A stretch of 56,142 nt of DNA, taken from contig NZ_WBXP01000026.1 of the NCBI RefSeq assembly GCF_016415625.1, positions 1 through 56,142 of the forward strand, written 5' to 3'. This DNA is from Shimwellia pseudoproteus. Its GTDB lineage: Bacteria; Pseudomonadota; Gammaproteobacteria; Enterobacterales; Enterobacteriaceae. Position 1 is the stretch's first letter. Every line of letters begins with the position of its first letter. Made by a program: the position numbers and the translations under genes. The notes beneath the pieces are model-generated. The model ran no database searches. It was not told the origin of the DNA and was given only the letters and a program-made list of their open reading frames with translations. Positions 41,835 to 53,078 of this stretch are shown one piece after another.

Positions 41835-42284
41835 TTACAAATCTACGAGCAAATTCTTCCAGGATCCGAGCCAAACCTCGGCCGGATCCTCGGGAATTTC
41901 ATGATCGAGGACGTTGATCCTGAGCATGTCGCCGATCCGCTGAGCCCCGCACGCTATCAACAGGGCATCGAATTTCTCAATGGCACCACAAAAGGTGTCA
42001 TATTCACGGCTGCCTATCCCGATGGCCCCATAGCGGACCTGGCTCAGATCCGGATGCTGGCTGGCAATCTCATCATATAAAGGCTGAATGTTGTCTGGCA
42101 GATCCCCGGCACCGTGTGTCGAGGTGATCACCAGCCAGATCCCGCTAAGCGGGAGTTCGCTGAGTTGCGGCCCGTGCAGGGTCTGCGTTGATACGTCTGC
42201 GGCTTCCAGCTGTTCAGCCAGGTGTTCTGCTACGTATTCGGCACTCCCGAGGGTGCTGCCGCTGATCAGTGTGATATTCGCCAT
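41835..42284 (-). CDS. mioC: MioC flavodoxin-like protein
   Basis: The 149-residue FMN-binding flavodoxin has the phosphate loop SGSTLGSAEYVAE (residues 8-20) and STHGAGDLPDN in the second flavin loop. E. coli MioC supports biotin synthase electron transfer. The gene is transcribed towards oriC, and its transcription can influence initiation. Confidence 0.96.
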   Translation of the reverse strand: MANITLISGSTLGSAEYVAEHLAEQLEAADVSTQTLHGPQLSELPLSGIWLVITSTHGAGDLPDNIQPLYDEIASQHPDLSQVRYGAIGIGSREYDTFCGAIEKFDALLIACGAQRIGDMLRINVLDHEIPEDPAEVWLGSWKNLLVDL

Positions 42285-42312
42285 GATGATCCCGTCAGTG
42301 AATTCGTCGCGT

Positions 42313-42352
42313 ATTGTACGCTGTGAATGGGCCGGGATCTACCTGTGGATAA
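42313..42352 (-). promoter_or_regulatory. mioC promoter with DnaA box
   Basis: A perfect DnaA box (TTATCCACA on the minus strand, 42344-42352) lies just upstream of a TACAAT -10-like element (42313-42318), ahead of mioC. In E. coli the same arrangement lets DnaA repress mioC around the time of initiation. Confidence 0.75.
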
Positions 42353-42373
42353 TATGGGTATTAAAAATAGTGC

Positions 42374-42832
42374 TCAGGGGCGGATGGTACGCATGATCGG
42401 GTTCTGCAGGGAGATCAACGTTTCCGTGGACTGAATTTCATCGATTGTTTGGATCTTGTTGATAAGTACCTGTTGCAGGGCATCAATGGATCGGCACATG
42501 ACCTTAATAAAGATGCTGTAGTGGCCGGTGGTGTAATAGGCTTCCGTCACTTCTTCGAGGCTTTCCAGGCGCGCCAGGGCTGAGGGGTAGTCTTTGGCAC
42601 TCTTAAGAATGATGCCAATAAAGCAGCAAACATCGTAACCCAGCTGTTTAGGGCTGACGTCTATCCGGGCGCCGGTAATGATGCCCGCCTGTTTCATTTT
42701 CTCTACCCGCACATGGATAGTCCCCGGGCTGACGCCAAATTGTTTGGCCAGTTCGGCATAGGGGGTGCGGGCATTGGCCATCAGGGCTTCAAGGATGCCG
42801 CGGTCCAGATTGTCGATCTGATAATTTTCCAT
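42374..42832 (-). CDS. asnC: AsnC, Lrp-family transcription regulator
   Basis: The 152-residue regulator has an N-terminal winged helix-turn-helix (ARTPYAELAKQFGVSPGTIH) and a C-terminal RAM ligand domain. In E. coli it activates asnA and its own control depends on asparagine. It is divergent from asnA across a 152-bp gap that should hold its operator. Confidence 0.97.
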   Translation of the reverse strand: MENYQIDNLDRGILEALMANARTPYAELAKQFGVSPGTIHVRVEKMKQAGIITGARIDVSPKQLGYDVCCFIGIILKSAKDYPSALARLESLEEVTEAYYTTGHYSIFIKVMCRSIDALQQVLINKIQTIDEIQSTETLISLQNPIMRTIRP

Positions 42833-42984
42833 AGGTTTTTCTTATGATGTTTGATGATTAGGTTAATTTTAGCGGTCATTTTTAGCGAATCAAAAGTGAA
42901 GTCGCTATTTTACTGACGGATTATTGAATAGTGGTGCGGTTTTGTTGCTTAATCAATGGCAACAGGACACAGGAGTAAAAAATA

Positions 42985-43977
42985 ATGAAATCCGCCTACA
43001 TCGCCAGACAGCAACAAATCAGTTTTGTGAAATCACACTTTTCCCACCAGCTGGGGCAGCGCCTTGGGCTTATCGAAGTTCAGGCGCCAATCCTGAGCCG
43101 GGTTGGTGATGGTACCCAGGACAATTTGTCTGGCTGCGAGAAAGCGGTTCAGGTTCAGGTAAAAACGCTGCCGGAGGCCCGCTTTGAGGTGGTGCACTCC
43201 CTGGCGAAGTGGAAACGCCAGACCCTTGGTCAACATGACTTCAGCGCCGGTGAGGGGATTTACACCCATATGAAGGCACTGCGTCCGGACGAAGATCGTC
43301 TGTCACCGATCCACTCGGTGTATGTGGATCAGTGGGACTGGGAAAGGGTGATGGGGGATGGTGAACGCACTATCAGCACACTGAAAACCACCGTAGAAGC
43401 TATCTGGGCCGCGATTAAGGCCACGGAAGCCGCGGTGAGCGAAAGTTATGGTCTGGCACCGTTCCTGCCAGACCAGATCCACTTCGTCCAGAGTGAAACC
43501 CTGCTCACCCGTTACCCGGGTTTAGATGCCAAAGGCCGCGAGCGCGCCATTGCCAAAGAACTGGGTGCTGTCTTCCTGATCGGTATTGGCGGTAAGCTGT
43601 CTGACGGCGCGCGTCATGATGTCCGGGCCCCGGATTATGATGACTGGAGCACCCCTTCTGAAGGGGGATTCTGCGGGCTGAACGGCGATATTCTGGTGTG
43701 GAACCCGGTACTGGAAGATGCGTTTGAGATCTCGTCGATGGGCATCCGGGTGGATAGCGACACCCTGAAACGCCAGCTGGCTATCACCGGTGATGAAGAT
43801 CGCCTGCAACTGGGCTGGCACCAGGCGCTGTTACAGGGGGATATGCCCCAGACTATTGGCGGCGGTATTGGCCAGTCCCGTCTGACCATGCTGCTGTTAC
43901 AGCTCGGCCATATTGGCCAAGTACAATGTGGGGTGTGGGCGCAGCCGGTGCGGGAAATGGTTACCGATCTTCTTTAA
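42985..43977 (+). CDS. asnA: ammonia-dependent asparagine synthetase
   Basis: AsnA makes asparagine from aspartate, ammonia and ATP. The 330-residue protein is related to class II aminoacyl-tRNA synthetases. Conserved segments include [37 protein letters not shown] and [14 protein letters not shown] near the C-terminus. An AGGAG ribosome site lies before the ATG. Its stop is 2 bp from the convergent viaA end. Confidence 0.98.
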   Translation: MKSAYIARQQQISFVKSHFSHQLGQRLGLIEVQAPILSRVGDGTQDNLSGCEKAVQVQVKTLPEARFEVVHSLAKWKRQTLGQHDFSAGEGIYTHMKALRPDEDRLSPIHSVYVDQWDWERVMGDGERTISTLKTTVEAIWAAIKATEAAVSESYGLAPFLPDQIHFVQSETLLTRYPGLDAKGRERAIAKELGAVFLIGIGGKLSDGARHDVRAPDYDDWSTPSEGGFCGLNGDILVWNPVLEDAFEISSMGIRVDSDTLKRQLAITGDEDRLQLGWHQALLQGDMPQTIGGGIGQSRLTMLLLQLGHIGQVQCGVWAQPVREMVTDLL

Positions 43978-43979
43978 TA

Positions 43980-45431
43980 TTAGCGCCGCCAGCGTCTGGC
44001 AAGACGCTGGCTTAACCCGGTATCAAACCGCCAGATATAATCGAATATCTGCATAATGCCGGGTTTCCCGTGTCGCGACATGGCCAGTGCGTGGAAGCGA
44101 TGCTGATGCTGGACCTGCATCTGATGTACCGTATTAATGACGCCTTCCGGCAGCCGCTGGGCAATAAAATCCGATATCACCACCGCATCCGCTTCTTCCC
44201 AGCCGCCATTGCTCATTTTGGTCACAACTTCCTGCAGGCAATGTGCCAGATCGGTACCGCCGCGAAAGCGCTGGCCGAGGAATCGCAACGCCTGCTCAAT
44301 ACCATCCTGTGCCGTCAGCTCGTAGCTGATCACCCCGGCAGAGAACAACATAATAAAGCAGCGCCGGTTTTCACTCAGAGCGATGCGCATCAGCGCCAGG
44401 CAGAATGCCTTGGCACACTGCTCGTTAAACCCACCCATTGAGCCTGAGGTATCCACGCAGACAATAAACGGCCCTTTGGGCTGGGTATCGGTGTCCTGGC
44501 GGACCACCGGGCGCAATACGGTTTTCTCGCGCCAGGCATCGCCCTGGAGGCGGTAGGTTAATAGTTGTTTCTCCGCCAGCCGGCGGTAAAACTCATATTC
44601 CAGTTCGCTGATCCCCAGGGTGGCCAGTTCCGGTGGCAGCAGGCGTAAAATATCATCGCTCAGGTGGACCCCTTCCACTTGTTCCGGCACCAGCGCCGGT
44701 TCGCGAACCGTGGTGCGCCAGCTTTCCAGCGGGGCGTTTTTCTTCGGGATCAGTTTGGCCTGCCGGGAGCGCCCCAGTTGCTCTGCCAGCTTTTTCAGTT
44801 CTGGCTGGCCCGCCAGAAAGTCACCGTAGCTGACGATGTGCTGGTAGTCCCCGCGCCGGGCCATGACGGTGCTCATATCCCACAGCTTGCCCGTGGCGGT
44901 ATCGTTATTACCCAGTAGGGGATCTAACTGGCCGGTGAGGGTCAGCCGTTTCATTATCTCCTGCAGTAGCTGTTCTTGTTCTTCTTCCAGCAGATCCTGG
45001 TTGAGGGTGGTGGCCTGGACAATCAGCGCCAGACGCCAGCGTTGTAAAAACAGTGTGTGCAGGGCGGTGGAAAATGCCGGGTTATCGCGCACCAGTTGCT
45101 GAGCTTCAGCATAAAAGGGCGATTGCAGGCTTTTCAGGGTTGCCAGTAACTCCGGTAGCTGGTGGATAAATTGCGGCTCTGGCAGTACCTGGTAGTGCTG
45201 AAAACAGGCCACTTCTTTGGTCAGCCCCGGGGTGGCCTCTGCTTCCTGTAGGCGCATTTTGAGCCGTTCCCGCCAGCGGGGAATATCCTCACTAACGGCT
45301 TTGCGCAGGCGCGGGTTTTTTTCAAAAAATAAGGCCAGTTGGGGGGCGGCAATAATGGCAAGGATCAGCTCTTCGATCAGTCCATTTTCATTAATGGACA
45401 AGATAATATCCAGCATTGCCAGACTCAGCAT
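43980..45431 (-). CDS. viaA: ViaA, VWA-domain partner of RavA
   Basis: The 483-residue protein has an N-terminal helical region and a C-terminal von Willebrand A domain with the MIDAS sequence DTSGS at residues 327-331. With the RavA ATPase it affects respiratory complexes, membrane lipids and aminoglycoside sensitivity in E. coli. It overlaps ravA by 7 bp. A hairpin formed by its last codons (near 43989-44010) may also terminate asnA. Confidence 0.96.
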   Translation of the reverse strand: MLSLAMLDIILSINENGLIEELILAIIAAPQLALFFEKNPRLRKAVSEDIPRWRERLKMRLQEAEATPGLTKEVACFQHYQVLPEPQFIHQLPELLATLKSLQSPFYAEAQQLVRDNPAFSTALHTLFLQRWRLALIVQATTLNQDLLEEEQEQLLQEIMKRLTLTGQLDPLLGNNDTATGKLWDMSTVMARRGDYQHIVSYGDFLAGQPELKKLAEQLGRSRQAKLIPKKNAPLESWRTTVREPALVPEQVEGVHLSDDILRLLPPELATLGISELEYEFYRRLAEKQLLTYRLQGDAWREKTVLRPVVRQDTDTQPKGPFIVCVDTSGSMGGFNEQCAKAFCLALMRIALSENRRCFIMLFSAGVISYELTAQDGIEQALRFLGQRFRGGTDLAHCLQEVVTKMSNGGWEEADAVVISDFIAQRLPEGVINTVHQMQVQHQHRFHALAMSRHGKPGIMQIFDYIWRFDTGLSQRLARRWRR

Positions 45432-46927
45432 TGTTGCGCCTGACGGATCTGGCTGGCAACGTTCTGCAGGCTGGCTTCAATACGGCCCAGCCAGGATTTT
45501 TCAATAAACAGGCAGTGTTGCTGGCTGGTAAATAGCCGGTACTGCTGGTGCCAGTCGCCAAGCAGGGTTTCTAGCTGCTGTTTTATCTCGTCGGGCAGCA
45601 CGGTGCTGGCCGGTAAGGTCCCCGGGAGGGCAACGGTGCTGCTTTGCAGGCTGATATCGCGCACAATCAGGTGGTGGGCATTATCAATATCCATATCCAG
45701 CATCTGGGGAAAACCGATACCGTTAAGTTTCCCGCGGATATCCCCGCCTTTCTGGAGCCATTGTTCCAGCTCTGCCCGGGTGAGGGTGATGTGGTTAACG
45801 GTAATATCGTGTAACAACAGCGGCCTTTGTAGCTGTAACGTCAAACTGTCCTGGGTGATATCCTCGGGCAGCTGGTAGCGTGGCTTACGGCCAAACATGC
45901 CGTTTTTGGGCTGCATCACGATGGCGTGCAGGTCATCATTTTGCTGGCGCAACTGAAGATGGCGTTGCTGAATGCTCCCCAGCCTGGCCAGCAGGTTATT
46001 CTGTTGCCATGCCTGGCCGGTCATCAGCTGGCGTATTTGCTGCTCTACCGCCGTCAGGGCATCGGTATCGTGCCACAGGCAGTCTTTCAGCAGGATAAGG
46101 TCGATAGGGCAAACGCGATCGCGACCGCTGAAGAACGCGCAGGCTTGCAGCAGGCGAATGGCCTTCTTCCAGCGCCGGTCAGAGACATACGGCGTGCCGG
46201 TCATACCATCAAGTTGCTCACGCAGGGCAAAGATCAGTTCAAAGACATCATCGCCCATGGGGATAGCGTCGATGGCGCCTTGCCATGTGGTGTATTCTTC
46301 ATCACTAATTTGTAGTGCAGCCGGCACCGGGTTTATGTTTTCATTGTGCTGGCTGGTGAGCATGGCCCGAAAGTTATTTTTCTCCTGAACCCGGTTAAGG
46401 GACAGGCGGATAAGCATACGGTCATAGAGCGCTTCCAGGCTGCTGTCTGCTTCTGGCAGTTCGTTAGAGGCGGTAACCAGCAGGCGCATCGGAATGGGCG
46501 CTTCGCTTGCACCATTACGGAAGCGGCGTTCGTTGATTGCGGTTAACAGGGTGTTCAGGATTGCCGGGCCGGCTTTCCAGATTTCATCCAGGAAGACGAT
46601 TTCCGCTTCGGGCAAATAGCCTTCTGTCAGGCGCTGGTAGCGGCCTTCGTCTTTGAGTGCCTGGATAGAGAGCGGGCCAAAAACCTCTTCCGGGGTGGAG
46701 AAGCGGGTCATCAGATATTCGAATGCCCGGGCATTCTGGAAGGCGAATTTAAGCCGCCGGGCAATTAAACTTTTGGCGATACCCGGTGGGCCAAGCAGAA
46801 AGACGCTCTCGCCGCTTAATGCTGCCAGCAGGCACAGTCGTACCGCGTGGTCACGCTCAAATAAACCCTTTTCCAGGGCCTGACTCAGGCGGGTTATCCG
46901 TTCCGCCAACAGATGTGAATGGGCCAT
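45425..46927 (-). CDS. ravA: RavA, MoxR-family AAA+ ATPase
   Basis: The 500-residue AAA+ ATPase has Walker A GPPGIAKS (46-53) and Walker B FLDEIWK (112-118). A triple-helical and LARA-type C-terminal part follows, which in E. coli binds the inducible lysine decarboxylase. I choose the second Met (46927, [11 protein letters not shown]), matching E. coli; the ATG at 46939 lies too close to AAGGA. It is co-transcribed with viaA. Confidence 0.96.
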   Translation of the reverse strand: MAHSHLLAERITRLSQALEKGLFERDHAVRLCLLAALSGESVFLLGPPGIAKSLIARRLKFAFQNARAFEYLMTRFSTPEEVFGPLSIQALKDEGRYQRLTEGYLPEAEIVFLDEIWKAGPAILNTLLTAINERRFRNGASEAPIPMRLLVTASNELPEADSSLEALYDRMLIRLSLNRVQEKNNFRAMLTSQHNENINPVPAALQISDEEYTTWQGAIDAIPMGDDVFELIFALREQLDGMTGTPYVSDRRWKKAIRLLQACAFFSGRDRVCPIDLILLKDCLWHDTDALTAVEQQIRQLMTGQAWQQNNLLARLGSIQQRHLQLRQQNDDLHAIVMQPKNGMFGRKPRYQLPEDITQDSLTLQLQRPLLLHDITVNHITLTRAELEQWLQKGGDIRGKLNGIGFPQMLDMDIDNAHHLIVRDISLQSSTVALPGTLPASTVLPDEIKQQLETLLGDWHQQYRLFTSQQHCLFIEKSWLGRIEASLQNVASQIRQAQQC

Positions 46928-46972
46928 AAAAGTCTGCATCCTTACCCGGTTATACGGTCGCCGAAGCTTGGT

Positions 46973-47002
46973 ATAGTATTATCATTCAGTATGAAGCGGT
47001 AA
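46973..47002 (-). promoter_or_regulatory. possible ravA promoter
   Basis: On the minus strand TTACCG (46997-47002), an 18-bp spacer and TACTAT (46973-46978) lie about 45 bp upstream of ravA. The E. coli operon is controlled by sigma S, and a weak -35 would fit that. Not more than suggestive. Confidence 0.3.
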
Positions 47003-47146
47003 GGAATCAGCGGGATATATTCCTTTGCGCCAGGTTAAGTTGCTCTCAATTAGGGGTACGATTTTCCGTTCAATCGTGCATACTGTGCGCTTTTTGTGGG
47101 CCAAGGGACTAAGCACACGATTCTGAATCATAACGAAGATTAGTCT

Positions 47147-49015
47147 ATGAGCACTGATAATAAACAATCGCTTCCGGCCGTTACGCTGGCGGCCATCGGG
47201 GTAGTTTATGGTGATATTGGTACCAGCCCCCTGTATACACTCAGAGAGTGTCTTTCCGGTCAGTTTGGTTTTGGTGTTGAACATGACGCGGTATTCGGCT
47301 TCCTGTCGCTGATATTCTGGCTATTAATTTTAGTTGTCTCGGTTAAATACCTTTCTTTCGTGATGCGGGCTGATAACGCCGGCGAAGGGGGGGTCCTGAC
47401 ATTAATGTCGCTGGCCGGGCGCAATACTTCCGCAAAAATCACCTCGATACTGGTCATTATGGGGCTGGTGGGGGGCAGTTTCTTCTATGGTGAAGTGGTC
47501 ATTACCCCGGCGATTTCGGTGATGTCGGCCATAGAAGGCCTGGAGATAGCCGCACCCGCCCTGGATGCCTATATTGTGCCGCTCTCAATAGCGGTGCTTA
47601 CCTTATTATTTATGATCCAAAAGCACGGTACCGGCATGGTGGGCAAACTCTTTGCCCCGATCATGATGACCTGGTTCCTGGTGCTGGCGGTGTTGGGTAT
47701 CCGCAGTATTATCGCCAACCCAGAGGTGCTGCAGGCGCTGAACCCGGTGTGGGCGGTGCATTTCTTTGTTGAATATAAAACCATCTCGTTTGTGGCCCTC
47801 GGGGCCGTGGTGCTGTCGATTACCGGCGTTGAAGCGCTGTATGCGGACATGGGCCACTTCGGCAAACTGCCGATTCGTATTGCCTGGTTTTCGGTGGTGT
47901 TGCCTTCCCTGGTACTGAATTACTTCGGCCAGGGGGCGCTGCTGCTCAAACACCCTGAGATGATCAAAAACCCGTTTTTTTTACTGGCACCGGACTGGGC
48001 GCTGATCCCGTTATTGATTCTGGCTACCCTGGCCACGGTTATTGCCTCCCAGGCGGTGATTTCCGGGGTGTTCTCGCTGACCCGCCAGGCTGTGCGTTTG
48101 GGGTATCTCTCCCCGATGCGCATTATTCATACTTCCGAGATGGAATCCGGCCAGATCTATATTCCGTTTATTAACTGGCTGCTGTATATCGCGGTGGTCA
48201 TTGTCATTATCAGCTTTGAACACTCCAGTAACCTGGCGGCGGCCTACGGTATTGCGGTGACCGGTACCATGGTGCTGACCTCTATCCTCGTCTGTACCGT
48301 GGCTTACAAAAACTGGCACTGGAAGAGGATCCTGGTCCTGCTGATTTGCGCCGGCTTCCTGTGCATTGATATACCGCTGTTTTCCGCCAACGTGGATAAA
48401 ATCTTCTCCGGTGGCTGGCTGCCGTTAAGCCTGGGGCTGGTGATGTTTATTATCATGACCACCTGGAAAAGCGAACGCTTCCGCCTGCTGCGCCGGATGC
48501 ATGAACACGGTAACTCTCTGGAGGCGATGATCGCCTCACTGGAGAAGTCCCCGCCGGTGCGGGTGCCGGGAACCGCGGTCTTTATGTCCCGGGCGCTGAA
48601 TGTGATCCCGTTCGCCCTGCTGCATAACCTCAAACACAACAAGGTGCTGCATGAGCGGGTAATTCTGCTGACCCTGCGCACCGAAGATGCCCCGTACGTA
48701 CATAATGTCCGCCGGGTCCAGATTGAGCAGCTCTCGCCGACCTTCTGGCGTGTAGTGGCCAGTTATGGCTGGCGCGAGACCCCGAATGTTGAGGAAGTCT
48801 TTCACCGCTGTGGCCTGGAAGGGCTGAGCTGCCGGATGATGGAAACCTCGTTCTTTATGTCTCATGAATCGCTGATTATTGGTGACCGGCCGCTGTACCT
48901 GCGGCTGCGCGGTAAATTGTTCCTGTTGTTGCAGCGTAATGCGCTGCGGGCACCGGATCAGTTTGAGATCCCGCCTAACCGGGTCATCGAGCTGGGCACC
49001 CAGGTCAAAATCTAA
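47147..49015 (+). CDS. kup: low-affinity potassium transporter Kup
   Basis: The 622-residue KUP/HAK/KT potassium-proton symporter has about 12 N-terminal membrane helices with [14 protein letters not shown] in the first. A cytoplasmic C-terminal domain (from about residue 430) follows. Length and ending ([12 protein letters not shown]) match E. coli. It is divergent from ravA and is followed by a strong terminator. Confidence 0.98.
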   Translation: MSTDNKQSLPAVTLAAIGVVYGDIGTSPLYTLRECLSGQFGFGVEHDAVFGFLSLIFWLLILVVSVKYLSFVMRADNAGEGGVLTLMSLAGRNTSAKITSILVIMGLVGGSFFYGEVVITPAISVMSAIEGLEIAAPALDAYIVPLSIAVLTLLFMIQKHGTGMVGKLFAPIMMTWFLVLAVLGIRSIIANPEVLQALNPVWAVHFFVEYKTISFVALGAVVLSITGVEALYADMGHFGKLPIRIAWFSVVLPSLVLNYFGQGALLLKHPEMIKNPFFLLAPDWALIPLLILATLATVIASQAVISGVFSLTRQAVRLGYLSPMRIIHTSEMESGQIYIPFINWLLYIAVVIVIISFEHSSNLAAAYGIAVTGTMVLTSILVCTVAYKNWHWKRILVLLICAGFLCIDIPLFSANVDKIFSGGWLPLSLGLVMFIIMTTWKSERFRLLRRMHEHGNSLEAMIASLEKSPPVRVPGTAVFMSRALNVIPFALLHNLKHNKVLHERVILLTLRTEDAPYVHNVRRVQIEQLSPTFWRVVASYGWRETPNVEEVFHRCGLEGLSCRMMETSFFMSHESLIIGDRPLYLRLRGKLFLLLQRNALRAPDQFEIPPNRVIELGTQVKI

Positions 49016-49026
49016 TCACAACGATG

Positions 49027-49053
49027 AAAACCCTCCGCAATGGAGGGTTTTTT
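49027..49053 (+). terminator. kup intrinsic terminator
   Basis: AAAACCCTCC, loop GCAAT and GGAGGGTTTTTT lie 11 bp after the kup stop. Confidence 0.93.
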
Positions 49054-49074
49054 ATGCGCCTGATGTTTAACCCG

Positions 49075-49090
49075 AGCGAAACGTTTCGAT
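49075..49090 (+). promoter_or_regulatory. upstream RbsR-type operator
   Basis: AGCGAAACGTTTCGAT contains the perfect core palindrome CGAAACGTTTCG and is a near copy of the operator at 49154-49169. The two centres are 79 bp apart, which would allow looping by a tetrameric or bridging repressor. Confidence 0.65.
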
Positions 49091-49117
49091 AAGGATCACA
49101 TTTTCGCGTTCCCCCGC

Positions 49118-49147
49118 TTGTGGACACTTTTTGCTCTCTTCTACACT
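49118..49147 (+). promoter_or_regulatory. rbs operon promoter
   Basis: TTGTGG (49118-49123), an 18-bp spacer and TACACT (49142-49147) place the transcription start at about 49154, inside the downstream operator. Confidence 0.65.
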
Positions 49148-49153
49148 TACGCC

Positions 49154-49169
49154 AGCGAAACGTTTCGCT
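49154..49169 (+). promoter_or_regulatory. RbsR operator
   Basis: AGCGAAACGTTTCGCT is a perfect 16-bp palindrome identical in core to the E. coli rbs operator. It overlaps the predicted transcription start, so RbsR binding would block initiation; ribose relieves it. Confidence 0.88.
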
Positions 49170-49188
49170 AGCGGAGTGAGTTGATCAT

Positions 49189-49608
49189 ATGAAGAAAGGC
49201 ACTGTACTCAACGCCGGGATTTCTGGCGTTATCGCTCGTCTGGGGCATACGGATACGGTAACGATTGGTGATGCCGGATTACCGGTACCCGACACTACCC
49301 AGCGGATTGATATGGCACTGACCCACGGCGTGCCGTCGTTTCTGGCGGTGTTCGATGTCGTTACCAGTGAAATGCAGGTGGAGTCCGCCATCCTCGCCAG
49401 TGAAATTCAGCATATGAATCCGCAACTCCACGCGGAATTGCTCAACCGTATTGAGCAGCTGCAACAACACCAGGGCAACACCATCACGCTTCACTATCTT
49501 TCCCACGAGCAGTTTAAGCAGCAGACGGCCACCAGCCGGGCGGTGATCCGCAGCGGAGAATGCTCCCCGTATGCGAACATCATTCTGTGTGCTGGCGTGA
49601 CGTTCTGA
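49189..49608 (+). CDS. rbsD: D-ribose pyranase
   Basis: RbsD interconverts beta-pyran and beta-furan forms of ribose so that RbsK can use it. The 139-residue cytoplasmic protein begins [20 protein letters not shown] with the catalytic His, and ends [14 protein letters not shown] as in E. coli. It is the first gene of the rbs operon. Confidence 0.98.
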   Translation: MKKGTVLNAGISGVIARLGHTDTVTIGDAGLPVPDTTQRIDMALTHGVPSFLAVFDVVTSEMQVESAILASEIQHMNPQLHAELLNRIEQLQQHQGNTITLHYLSHEQFKQQTATSRAVIRSGECSPYANIILCAGVTF

Positions 49609-49615
49609 GATGGCT

Positions 49616-51130
49616 ATGGACGCACTATTACAACTAAAAGGGATCGATAAATCGTTCCCGGGGGTCAAGGCCCTCTCTGGCGCTGCGTTGAATGTTTACC
49701 CCGGGCGAGTGATGGCGCTGGTGGGGGAAAACGGTGCCGGTAAGTCCACCATGATGAAAGTGCTGACCGGTATCTACACCCGTGATGCCGGTGAGCTGTT
49801 ATGGCTGGGGAAAGAGACCACCTTCAACGGGCCGAAAGCCTCTCAGGAGGCCGGGATTGGGATTATCCACCAGGAGCTTAACCTGATCCCGCAGTTGACG
49901 GTGGCGGAAAATATTTTTTTAGGGCGTGAATTTGTCAGCCGCTTAGGGCGCATCGACTGGAAAAAGATGTATGCCGAAGCCGATAGATTGCTGGCCAAAC
50001 TCAACTTACGGTTTAACAGCCAGGTACTGGTCGGCGATCTGTCCATCGGCGATCAGCAAATGGTTGAAATCGCGAAGGTGCTGAGCTTTGAGTCGAAAGT
50101 CATCATTATGGATGAACCGACCGATGCCCTGACCGATACCGAAACCGAGTCACTGTTTCGGGTGATCCGTGAGTTAAAAGCGCAGGGACGCGGTATTGTT
50201 TATATCTCCCACCGAATGAAAGAAATTTTCGAGATTTGCGATGATGTCACGGTGTTCCGCGACGGGCAGTTTATTGCCGAGCGTGAAGTCGCCAGCCTGA
50301 CGGAGGACAGCCTAATCGAGATGATGGTTGGCCGTAAACTCGAAGATCAATATCCGCATATCGAACACCCGCCCGGGGCCATTCGCCTGCGGGTGGATCA
50401 TTTGTCCGGCCCCGGCGTTAATGATGTCAGTTTTACGCTGCACGCGGGTGAAATCCTCGGGGTTTCCGGGCTGATGGGCGCCGGACGTACTGAACTGATG
50501 AAAGTGCTGTATGGGGCACTGCCGCGCACCGGTGGTTATGTGGCGCTGGATGGCCGTGAAGTGGTTACCCGCACCCCGCAGGATGGCCTGGCGAACGGCA
50601 TTGTGTATATCTCTGAAGACCGTAAGCGCGATGGGTTAGTGCTGGGGATGTCGGTAAAAGAGAATATGTCGCTGACGGCGCTGCGCTATTTCTGTCGTGC
50701 CGGTGGGGGCCTGAAACACGGGGACGAGCAACAAGCCGTACAGGACTATATCCGGTTGTTTAATGTTAAAACCCCGTCCATGGAGCAGACCATTGGTTTG
50801 CTGTCTGGCGGTAACCAGCAGAAAGTGGCCATTGCCCGGGGCTTAATGACCCGCCCGAAAGTGCTGATCCTCGATGAGCCGACCCGCGGTGTGGATGTCG
50901 GGGCGAAAAAAGAGATCTATCAGTTAATCAACCAGTTCAAAGCCGATGGCCTGAGTATCATTCTGGTGTCCAGTGAAATGCCGGAAGTGCTCGGCATGAG
51001 TGACCGGATCATCGTGATGCATGAAGGGCGACTTGGGGGTGAGTTCACGCGTGAGCAGGCCACTCAGGAAATATTGATGGCCGCCGCCGTCGGTAAGCTA
51101 AACCGCGAGAATCAGGAGCAACAAGTATGA
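49616..51130 (+). CDS. rbsA: ribose ABC transporter ATPase
   Basis: The 504-residue protein is a tandem ATPase. NBD1 has Walker [10 protein letters not shown] (37-45) and [12 protein letters not shown]2 has a degenerate P-loop (GLMGAGRTE), signature LLSGGNQQK and DEPTRGVD. The start at the third codon of the ORF (49616, MDALLQLKG) matches E. coli. It overlaps rbsC by 4 bp (ATGA). Confidence 0.97.
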   Translation: MDALLQLKGIDKSFPGVKALSGAALNVYPGRVMALVGENGAGKSTMMKVLTGIYTRDAGELLWLGKETTFNGPKASQEAGIGIIHQELNLIPQLTVAENIFLGREFVSRLGRIDWKKMYAEADRLLAKLNLRFNSQVLVGDLSIGDQQMVEIAKVLSFESKVIIMDEPTDALTDTETESLFRVIRELKAQGRGIVYISHRMKEIFEICDDVTVFRDGQFIAEREVASLTEDSLIEMMVGRKLEDQYPHIEHPPGAIRLRVDHLSGPGVNDVSFTLHAGEILGVSGLMGAGRTELMKVLYGALPRTGGYVALDGREVVTRTPQDGLANGIVYISEDRKRDGLVLGMSVKENMSLTALRYFCRAGGGLKHGDEQQAVQDYIRLFNVKTPSMEQTIGLLSGGNQQKVAIARGLMTRPKVLILDEPTRGVDVGAKKEIYQLINQFKADGLSIILVSSEMPEVLGMSDRIIVMHEGRLGGEFTREQATQEILMAAAVGKLNRENQEQQV

Positions 51131-52092
51131 GTACCCAGACTGTCACCAGCCGCCGCTGGTTCACTAAAGCCTGGCTGATGGATCAAAAATCACTGATAGC
51201 CCTGCTGGTGCTGATCGCGGTGGTCTCAACCATGAGCCCGAACTTTTTCACTATTAATAACCTGTTCAATATCCTGCAACAGACCTCCGTCAACGCCATT
51301 ATGGCAGTGGGAATGACGCTAGTTATCCTGACCTCCGGCATTGATTTGTCGGTAGGGTCGCTGCTGGCATTAAGCGGCGCGGTCGCGGCGTCTGTTGTCG
51401 GCATTGAAGTGAATGCCCTGGTGGCGGTAGCCGCCGCTCTGGCCGTGGGGGCTGCGGTTGGCGGGGTAACCGGGATTATTGTCGCGAAAGGCAAAGTGCA
51501 GGCATTTATCGCCACTCTGGTGATGATGCTGCTGCTGCGCGGTATCACCATGGTCTATACCAACGGAAGCCCTATCAATACCGGGTTCTCTGACAATGCC
51601 GATTTGTTTGGCTGGTTCGGTATTGGCCGCCCGCTGGGGATCCCGACCCCGGTCTGGCTGATGGCTATCGTCTTCCTCGCCGCATGGTACATGCTGCACC
51701 ATACGCGCCTGGGCCGCTATATTTATGCCCTCGGGGGAAATGAAGCCGCGACCCGGCTTTCCGGGATTAACGTTAACCGCGTCAAAATCATTGTCTATTC
51801 CCTGTGTGGGTTGTTATCAGCCCTGGCCGGGGTGATTGAAGTGGCGCGGCTGTCCTCTGCCCAGCCCACTGCCGGTACCGGCTATGAGCTGGACGCTATC
51901 GCCGCGGTTGTGTTGGGCGGCACCAGCCTGGCCGGAGGTAAAGGACGTATTGTTGGGACCCTGATCGGCGCATTAATCCTTGGCTTTCTGAATAATGGTC
52001 TGAATTTATTAGGTGTTTCTTCCTATTACCAGATGATCGTCAAAGCGGTGGTGATCTTGCTTGCGGTACTGGTAGATAACAAAAAACAGTGA
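51127..52092 (+). CDS. rbsC: ribose ABC transporter permease
   Basis: The 321-residue inner-membrane permease has about 8-10 hydrophobic segments. [18 protein letters not shown] and [20 protein letters not shown] are the conserved regions of the ribose/xylose permease family. It forms a homodimer with RbsA. Start overlaps rbsA by ATGA. Confidence 0.97.
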   Translation: MSTQTVTSRRWFTKAWLMDQKSLIALLVLIAVVSTMSPNFFTINNLFNILQQTSVNAIMAVGMTLVILTSGIDLSVGSLLALSGAVAASVVGIEVNALVAVAAALAVGAAVGGVTGIIVAKGKVQAFIATLVMMLLLRGITMVYTNGSPINTGFSDNADLFGWFGIGRPLGIPTPVWLMAIVFLAAWYMLHHTRLGRYIYALGGNEAATRLSGINVNRVKIIVYSLCGLLSALAGVIEVARLSSAQPTAGTGYELDAIAAVVLGGTSLAGGKGRIVGTLIGALILGFLNNGLNLLGVSSYYQMIVKAVVILLAVLVDNKKQ

Positions 52093-52120
52093 TGCATCAA
52101 CCCTACAGGACATCTGAATT

Positions 52121-53008
52121 ATGAATATGAAAAAGCTGGCTACGCTGGTTTCTGTCGTTGCTCTGAGTGCCACAGTGAGTGCCAATGCGATGGCAAAAGA
52201 CACTATCGCGCTGGTGGTCTCCACACTTAATAATCCGTTCTTTGTCTCCCTGAAAGACGGCGCCCAGAAAGAAGCCACCAAACTGGGCTACAACCTGGTG
52301 GTGCTGGACTCGCAAAATAACCCTGCCAAAGAGCTGGCGAACGTACAGGATCTGACGGTGCGCGGCACCAAACTGATGCTGATTAACCCGACGGATTCCG
52401 ATGCGGTGGGCAATGCCGTGAAGATGGCAAACCAGGCAAAAATCCCGGTTATCACCCTCGACCGTATGGCTTCTCAGGGGACGGTGATAAGCCACGTGGC
52501 GTCTGATAATGTGGCGGGCGGCAAAATGGCCGGTGACTTTATTGCCAAAAAAGCCGGCGACGGTGCCAGCGTCATCGAATTGTCCGGTATTGCCGGGACG
52601 TCTGCCGCCCGTGAGCGTGGCGACGGTTTTAAACAGGCGGTTGCCGCCCATAAATTACAGGTACTGGCCAGCCAGCCGGCCGATTTCGACCGCACCAAGG
52701 GGCTGAACGTCATGCAGAACCTGCTGACTGCGCACCCGAACGTGAAAGCTGTTTTTGCCCAGAACGATGAGATGGCCCTGGGCGCACTGCGCGCGTTACA
52801 AACCGCCGGTAAGAAAGATGTGCTGGTGGTGGGCTTTGACGGTACCGCTGACGGGGTTAAAGCCGTTGAGGGGGGTAAGCTGGGCGCTACTGTGGCGCAG
52901 CAGCCAGAACAGATTGGTGTGATTGGCGTGCAGACTGCCGATAAAGTGCTGAAAGGTGAAAAAGTCCCGACCAGCATTCCGGTAGAACTGAAACTGGTTA
53001 CCCAATAA
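52121..53008 (+). CDS. rbsB: periplasmic ribose-binding protein
   Basis: The 295-residue precursor has a signal peptide ([20 protein letters not shown], cleavage after ANAMA). The mature part has ribose contacts in [29 protein letters not shown] and GFDGTADG. It feeds ribose to RbsAC and to the chemoreceptor Trg in E. coli. It is followed by a hairpin that probably reduces rbsK/rbsR expression. Confidence 0.98.
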   Translation: MNMKKLATLVSVVALSATVSANAMAKDTIALVVSTLNNPFFVSLKDGAQKEATKLGYNLVVLDSQNNPAKELANVQDLTVRGTKLMLINPTDSDAVGNAVKMANQAKIPVITLDRMASQGTVISHVASDNVAGGKMAGDFIAKKAGDGASVIELSGIAGTSAARERGDGFKQAVAAHKLQVLASQPADFDRTKGLNVMQNLLTAHPNVKAVFAQNDEMALGALRALQTAGKKDVLVVGFDGTADGVKAVEGGKLGATVAQQPEQIGVIGVQTADKVLKGEKVPTSIPVELKLVTQ

Positions 53009-53039
53009 AACCGACGCTAATAAAGAAAAGCATGGCTCC

Positions 53040-53059
53040 GCGCCACCGTCTGGTGGCGC
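53040..53059 (+). terminator. hairpin between rbsB and rbsK
   Basis: GCGCCACC, loop GTCT and GGTGGCGC are followed by ATTTTG. It probably protects the rbsB 3' end and partly terminates. Confidence 0.6.
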
Positions 53060-53078
53060 ATTTTGACTGGATAACGGA

